Part shown: positions 59,537 to 64,000 of the stretch, piece after piece
Position numbering within the stretch: the stretch's first letter is position 1
How the letters are laid out: every line of letters begins with the position of its first letter
Origin: Lonicera japonica
Taxonomy: Eukaryota; Streptophyta; Magnoliopsida; Dipsacales; Caprifoliaceae
Direction of reading: 5' to 3'
Assembly (NCBI GenBank): GCA_021464415.1
Contig: CM038466.1
Location: 31,774,833 to 31,838,832 of the forward strand
DNA length: 64,000 nucleotides
Program-made: the position numbers and the translations under genes
Notes under the pieces: generated by a model
What the model saw: the letters and a program-made list of their open reading frames with translations, nothing else
Databases searched by the model: none
What the model was told of the DNA's origin: nothing

Positions 59537-60928
59537 TGTAGGTCAAAAATTAACCGTAGAGGGGGTAAATAGGGTTTTCAAAATTAAATGCGGAATTAAA
59601 ATAGTTTCGAAAAAAGTTTAAGCAATAAAACTTTAGTTAAAAAAGATATCAAGGAAATAACAAAACAATCAAACACAAGATCAAGCAACAAGTATAAATA
59701 CTAGTAAATAAAGTGCTTGAGTTAAGGAAGATTGAACCAAATGAGCCAACAATGTTTTGTTCACGCAGTTCAGTTGTTTAGCCATACATCCGTGCCCATG
59801 TAGTTCCCCGGAGAAGTTCCACTAACCGATTTTCTTACGGGTGAAAATCAAACTTTCTTACAAGTGTAATCCTTATCACTACAGTCAATAAGTGTTATTC
59901 TACTCTTAATACTCAAGCAAGTGTGATTCTTTTCACCACACTTAAAATAAGATGCATTATTGCTAAACTATGAGACATACTCTCACAAATGAATAATATT
60001 AGTTGTTTAGTGGTACACACCAATGAACAATATCTCTCAAGTGTTTACAAGATACAAATGAAGCTACATTAGAATTATTAAGATTGATCAATAATTTTAG
60101 CTCAAAGATGAATGATACGATAAATGCAAATACTTGAATTCTTGAATATTGTAAATAGATGAATAAAGAGTTTGTATAATGATTCAAGCTTGCTAAAATG
60201 TGTCTTAGACCTCTAATATATAATCCCAAAAAGTATATAGCCGCTTTAGAGGTTAGGAGGGAGATTGCTTCAAAATTGGCAAAATCAAAAATCTAACAGT
60301 TATATTCCAAAGCATCAGTCGACTGAGCAAAGCTCATCAGTCAACTGATGGGTTCTTTTCATCAGGCCAAAATCTCAAAATTTGGACTTTCACAATTTTG
60401 ATCCAAAATTAATTTTAATGCCTGGGAGATGTTGCAAACATATTTCTACGACGCCTATTTTCGTAAGAACTCAAAAATCACTCGTTTGAATTTATAAAGA
60501 ATTTATTTTGAAAACCAGTTTATGAAAATGTTGTTTTTCAAAAAAAATCCATTTCAAACTTTTTGTTGAATTTAATCTATGAATGATGCATGATCAAGTA
60601 TGAGCCATAGGTATTGGCCAATAAAGAAACTTTACATAAATCCTAAGCACTCACTCAATTATTGAATTGACGAGTCTTCGAATACTTTGATTTATTTCTT
60701 CACTTTGATGTTCACTTAATAAATTGGCTGGAGCTTTTCATATATTTCTTTGATCTTTCTTCTTCATGTGTTGCTCTTGAAATGTATGAAATTGATAGAT
60801 CAATTGAGTGATCAATCTTCTTTATCTTGTCAAATACTTTGTTGACTTGATCGGATAGAATTTCAATGATCTTTGTAATGTGGCATGCTTCCATTATAAA
60901 CTTAATGTTTTTCTTGAATTTCCAAGTT
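59537..60928 (-). repeat. 5' LTR of the gag-only element, 5' end lost
   Basis: Starts TGTAGGTCAAAAATTAACCG in plus orientation and aligns with the other LTR throughout, up to TTTCCAAGTTA near 60928. The last roughly 120 bp (including ATTATCAAAATGAGGTTAAG) are replaced by R1 copy C. It keeps CATCAGTCGACTGAGCAAAG near 60314, the same palindrome found in the solo LTR. Confidence 0.82.
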
Positions 60929-60933
60929 ATAGA

Positions 60934-61170
60934 GTTATTTTATTAAAATAAAAAAATAGTCTGAATAACCCAGTCCCGGTGGCGTATATAAAAAGGGGAA
61001 GGGGACCAGACCTAATCTCCCAAATGCATGAAATAAACTAAGTCTTGAAGATGGGCATTATAGAATAATCCATTTCTTAAATTTATAATGCTTAAATTGG
61101 AAAAAGTGATTTATTATTGAAATGACATTTAAATAATGATCTTGCCCTATATCACAAGAGAATTTATATT
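60934..61170. repeat. R1 copy C, partial
   Basis: Matches the left part of R1 (TAGTCTGAATAACCCAGTCC, GTATATAAAAAGGGGAAGGG, AAGATGGGCATTATAGAATA, TATCACAAGAGAAT) and then stops. Its left edge truncates the LTR. Confidence 0.7.
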
Positions 61171-61984
61171 TTTTTCAATTCATGTTCTTATTTTTTCAGG
61201 TTTTTATTCTTGTTTCGTATTTTCTTATCGTTTACCGCATATGTAACTTGCATGTATTTAGATTTGCAAGTGTGTTATGTTTCATATGCTAATTTTATTT
61301 TTTTTAATTTATCACCGAGCATATGTTTTCCATGTTTAGCTAAATCATTAATAAAAGGTCATAGGGAATATGCATGTTTGATGACGTAATTGGTTGTTAA
61401 TCTAGATCTTAGCTTTATATATTTTCCCATTTGTTAAGACCAATTGAGTGCTGATTTCTTCTAGTATCTTATCCTTGTATGCTATTAAACATGTTTTCAT
61501 ATGAAAACCCTAGTTAATTTCTAACTGATTTAGAAACTAGAATCGAAACTAGTTTGAATCACCATTTTTGGACTAAATCCTAATTAGTCAAATTAGAGGA
61601 TGATATTTACTTTTTAAATTGATTGGTTAGATATTCATATAATTTGATATTTGTAGGCATTTTTTTGTTACATGTTCTTAAACTTTATCTTTTGGTTACC
61701 AAAAGTTACTGGTTTTTTATTTTCACCGCAGATTGTTACCAGATTTAATTTTAATCATATTTTAACATATTCAAAACTAAATATGGTTTAACTTATGATT
61801 TCTAAATTTTCTTTCAATAAAATATTTTATTTGTGTCAAGCATAAACATAACTTGAATAAACAAGTGTTTTTAGAAATTCAAAGTTGCACCGTTTGATTT
61901 TATAGCTAGAATTGGACCATATTGTTGTCGTCATGCATGAATTTTGTTTTTGTCAAACATAAGTATAATAGTGATATTTGATAT
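61171..61984. other. Intergenic, no feature seen
   Basis: AT-rich DNA without recognised genes or element termini. Confidence 0.5.
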
Positions 61985-62063
61985 AAAAAATATAGGTAGA
62001 TTTAGATGGTTTAAGAAGAGGAAGTGATGGGGCAGGACTCGAGCTTGGCAACTTATGTGAATC

Positions 62064-62094
<31 letters not shown>

Positions 62095-64000
62095 TGCTTG
62101 AGGTTACACATACCTAGATCTTAAAAGGTCATGTTTTGTGCATCACTTAATGGATACGAGTAATTTATCAAACAAATAAAGAAAAATAAGACATGTCTTT
62201 TCCAAATTTTTAACGAGAATGCTTCCCATCTCTCTTTTTGAAGGAATCTTTAATCCTAGAAATTGTAGGCTCTAGAAAGTTATTTTATCAAAAATAAAAA
62301 TTAGTCCGCATAGCCCAAACTCGGCGGCATACATAGTAAAGAGAGGGGGCTAGTCTTGACCCCCCCCCCCCCCCCCAAAAGCATGAAATAAAACAAATCT
62401 AAAATATGGGCATTATAGAACTACCCACCTCTTAAATTCAAAAGAGTTATTTATTAACGAAACACTATTTGAATATTGAATAAGAGAATCTGTTGGAGCA
62501 AATGTGTATTTGAGAAAAAAAAAACTTAGACAAGGCAAAGTAGAGTTTTCCTAAGTCCCACATAGGAGACAGAAAAAACCTTTCATGGGTTTATATATGG
62601 GGAAATTGGCTTAAGGGGTTGAGCCCTTTGGGCATTAGACTTTTGTGCTATTGGGTGAGGACTTGGATGAATGTGGTTCACCACACACGCGCGCGTCGAC
62701 TGACCCGACCCGGTCCGGGCCAGGCTTTGGGCTTGTCTTGTGCTATGTATAAATTTTTTATACAAAATAGTTTTAGAAAAAAATTATTTGTTAAATAAAA
62801 TTTATTTCGAAATTAATTTTTTAAATTTCAAAAGTGGTCAAACCACTTCCGAACGGCTCCCAACTTTCTCTCCACGTCTCCGTGTATTTTTCCAACGAAC
62901 GAATTTTTATTTTATCCTACCGTTTTTGTTTTTTCTTGAAATATAGAATACGAAAAAAAATCTTATCAAACAATCTCTTCTTCAACTGAAAAAAAAAACC
63001 TAAATTTTTTTTGCCTCCGCCAGGGATTTTTTTTGCCTTCGGCGGTAAAAGATTTACCGATTCCGAGCGATTAAAAGAGTGTTATTGTCGAGCGATCGAA
63101 AAAGTGAAAATCGATCGTACAAAGGGTATCTGGGCTGTTTCATCCTGGGGACAGCGTGGCGATAATTGAACTGCTAGCACAATTCCGGGCAGAGCCGCGA
63201 AACGTCTTAAAGAGAGCGACCTAGTCCGCGACTCAACCCGGTGTAGTTTCTCTCCATCTTTATTTTCTCGTTTTGCAGTTCATATTTTTCAACAGAATCC
63301 ATATTAGATTTAATACATTGCAACCTATTGAACATAAATGAAAATGAAAGATTAAGGAAATTAAGTAAAGGAAATAATTTAGTTGAGGTGTAATTTCATT
63401 TAAACAACGTTTTTTGTTTTGTCAAAATCTAGCCTAACACATTGCACACTCAAATATGTGCAAACTTGCAAAAGACCTCTCTCTTGTTTAAATAATTCCT
63501 CTAAAACGTCTTATATGTAAGGAAAACAGTTACTTAATATAAAATCATTTTTTTATTTAAAAAATAACCCTATCAATAAAATATTGACCATCATTCCAAT
63601 TTATAAAAATAAAATTCCTTTAGTCATTTAATAGATTTTATCCAATTATATAGTATGTCCTATATTTTAGCTTTTTATTTATTGAAGACAGTAACAAAGG
63701 GTAGAATTGTTATTTTAAAAAATATTGCTGTGGACTTTTTCATAATGGGGAAATATATAGACATTTTTCCTAAAAATCAAGGTAGGTAGTTTAGTGGTAT
63801 TTATGCATCATTGTACTTTACTAGGATTTTCTCAAAATAAAGATGGTTTAATTTAATTTAAATAATATTAAGATAAAAACTTCTCACCAGAATTCATGGG
63901 TCTCTAGTTAACCCTTAATGCTAATCCTTAAACCAACACATAGTCAATTTCATACCAAGCATTTCATCCCAATCCACCGACCCTACTGCTAATGTTAGAG
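61985..64000. repeat. Segment P followed by R1 copy E, interrupted by a solo LTR, running off the window
   Basis: Segment P is at 61985-62225; R1 starts near 62228 (GGAATCTTTAATCCTAG, TAGTCCGCATAGCCCAAACT). It includes a run of about 17 C near 62360-62376, is split by the LTR at 62491-63294, and resumes with CATATTAGATTTAATACATT, through ACCAGAATTCATGGGTCTC near 63887, to the window end. It lies in the same order as copies A and B. Confidence 0.75.
62491..63294 (+). mobile_element. Solo LTR, 804 bp, perfect 5-bp target duplication
   Basis: Starts TGTTGGAGCAAATG, ends CATATTTTTCAACA, flanked by GAATC on both sides (62486-62490 and 63295-63299). A TATA-like TGTATAAATTTT near 62745 gives the plus orientation, and ACGCGCGCGTCGACTGACC lies just upstream of it. 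Unrelated to the other two LTR families in this window. Confidence 0.88.

Larger units (their letters stand above)
56591..60928 (-). mobile_element. Gag-only LTR retrotransposon (TR-GAG type), copia lineage
   Basis: Minus-strand element. 3' LTR 56591-58052, polypurine tract 58066-58054 (AAAAAGGGGAAGA), internal region 58053-59536 with a decayed gag, primer-binding site 59534-59523 (9 of 12 bases match the initiator-Met type TGGTATCAGAGC), and 5' LTR 59537 to about 60928, truncated where R1 sequence begins. The internal region is only about 1.5 kb with no protease, integrase or reverse transcriptase, so it could only move with enzymes supplied in trans. The LTRs are homologous to the solo LTR at 13252. 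Sequence like the primer-binding region also sits outside the left LTR (56529-56590). Confidence 0.85.

Overview
This is a plant nuclear window, most likely from a eudicot. It is AT-rich and has spliced genes with GT-AG introns, (TA)n and (CT)n microsatellites, and a dense, nested transposon landscape. Only two host protein-coding genes can be supported, both on the minus strand. The species cannot be named from sequence alone.

Layout. 1-3502: the 5' part of an NDL/NDRG-type (N-myc downregulated-like) gene, seven coding exons, running off the left edge. 3503-19995: intergenic, with MITEs, a TIR element packed with nested insertions (13072-16677) including a solo copia-type LTR, a small hAT MITE with a perfect 8-bp target duplication, and a decayed MULE transposase (17911-18480). 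19996-29980: a complete nine-exon protein arginine methyltransferase gene of the PRMT1 type, 385 aa, with an 11-nt microexon. Two related hAT elements and several foldback MITEs lie in its introns. 30371-33632: a 3.3-kb MULE with a broken transposase.

33633-64000: a repeat-dominated half without a recognisable host gene. It holds a dispersed repeat family (called R1 here; copies near 37.6-41.0, 47.0/48.4, 49.0-51.6, 60.9 and 62.2-64.0 kb). It also holds a tRNA-type SINE, two further MULE/TIR elements (42672-43599; 47060-48380 with a perfect 9-bp target duplication), a hAT MITE (43862-44511), two solo LTRs with perfect 5-bp target duplications (44828-46061; 62491-63294), a Helitron-like element (about 52169-53422), a tandem array near 53.6-55.9 kb split by a TIR insertion, and a gag-only LTR retrotransposon (56591-60928).

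The two host genes are unrelated in function: a G-protein-signalling partner and a histone/RNA-binding-protein methylase. The main biological story is the insertion history: several nested insertions can be put in order from their target duplications. Family calls for elements without coding capacity rest on terminal motifs and target duplications read by eye; no database search was possible.
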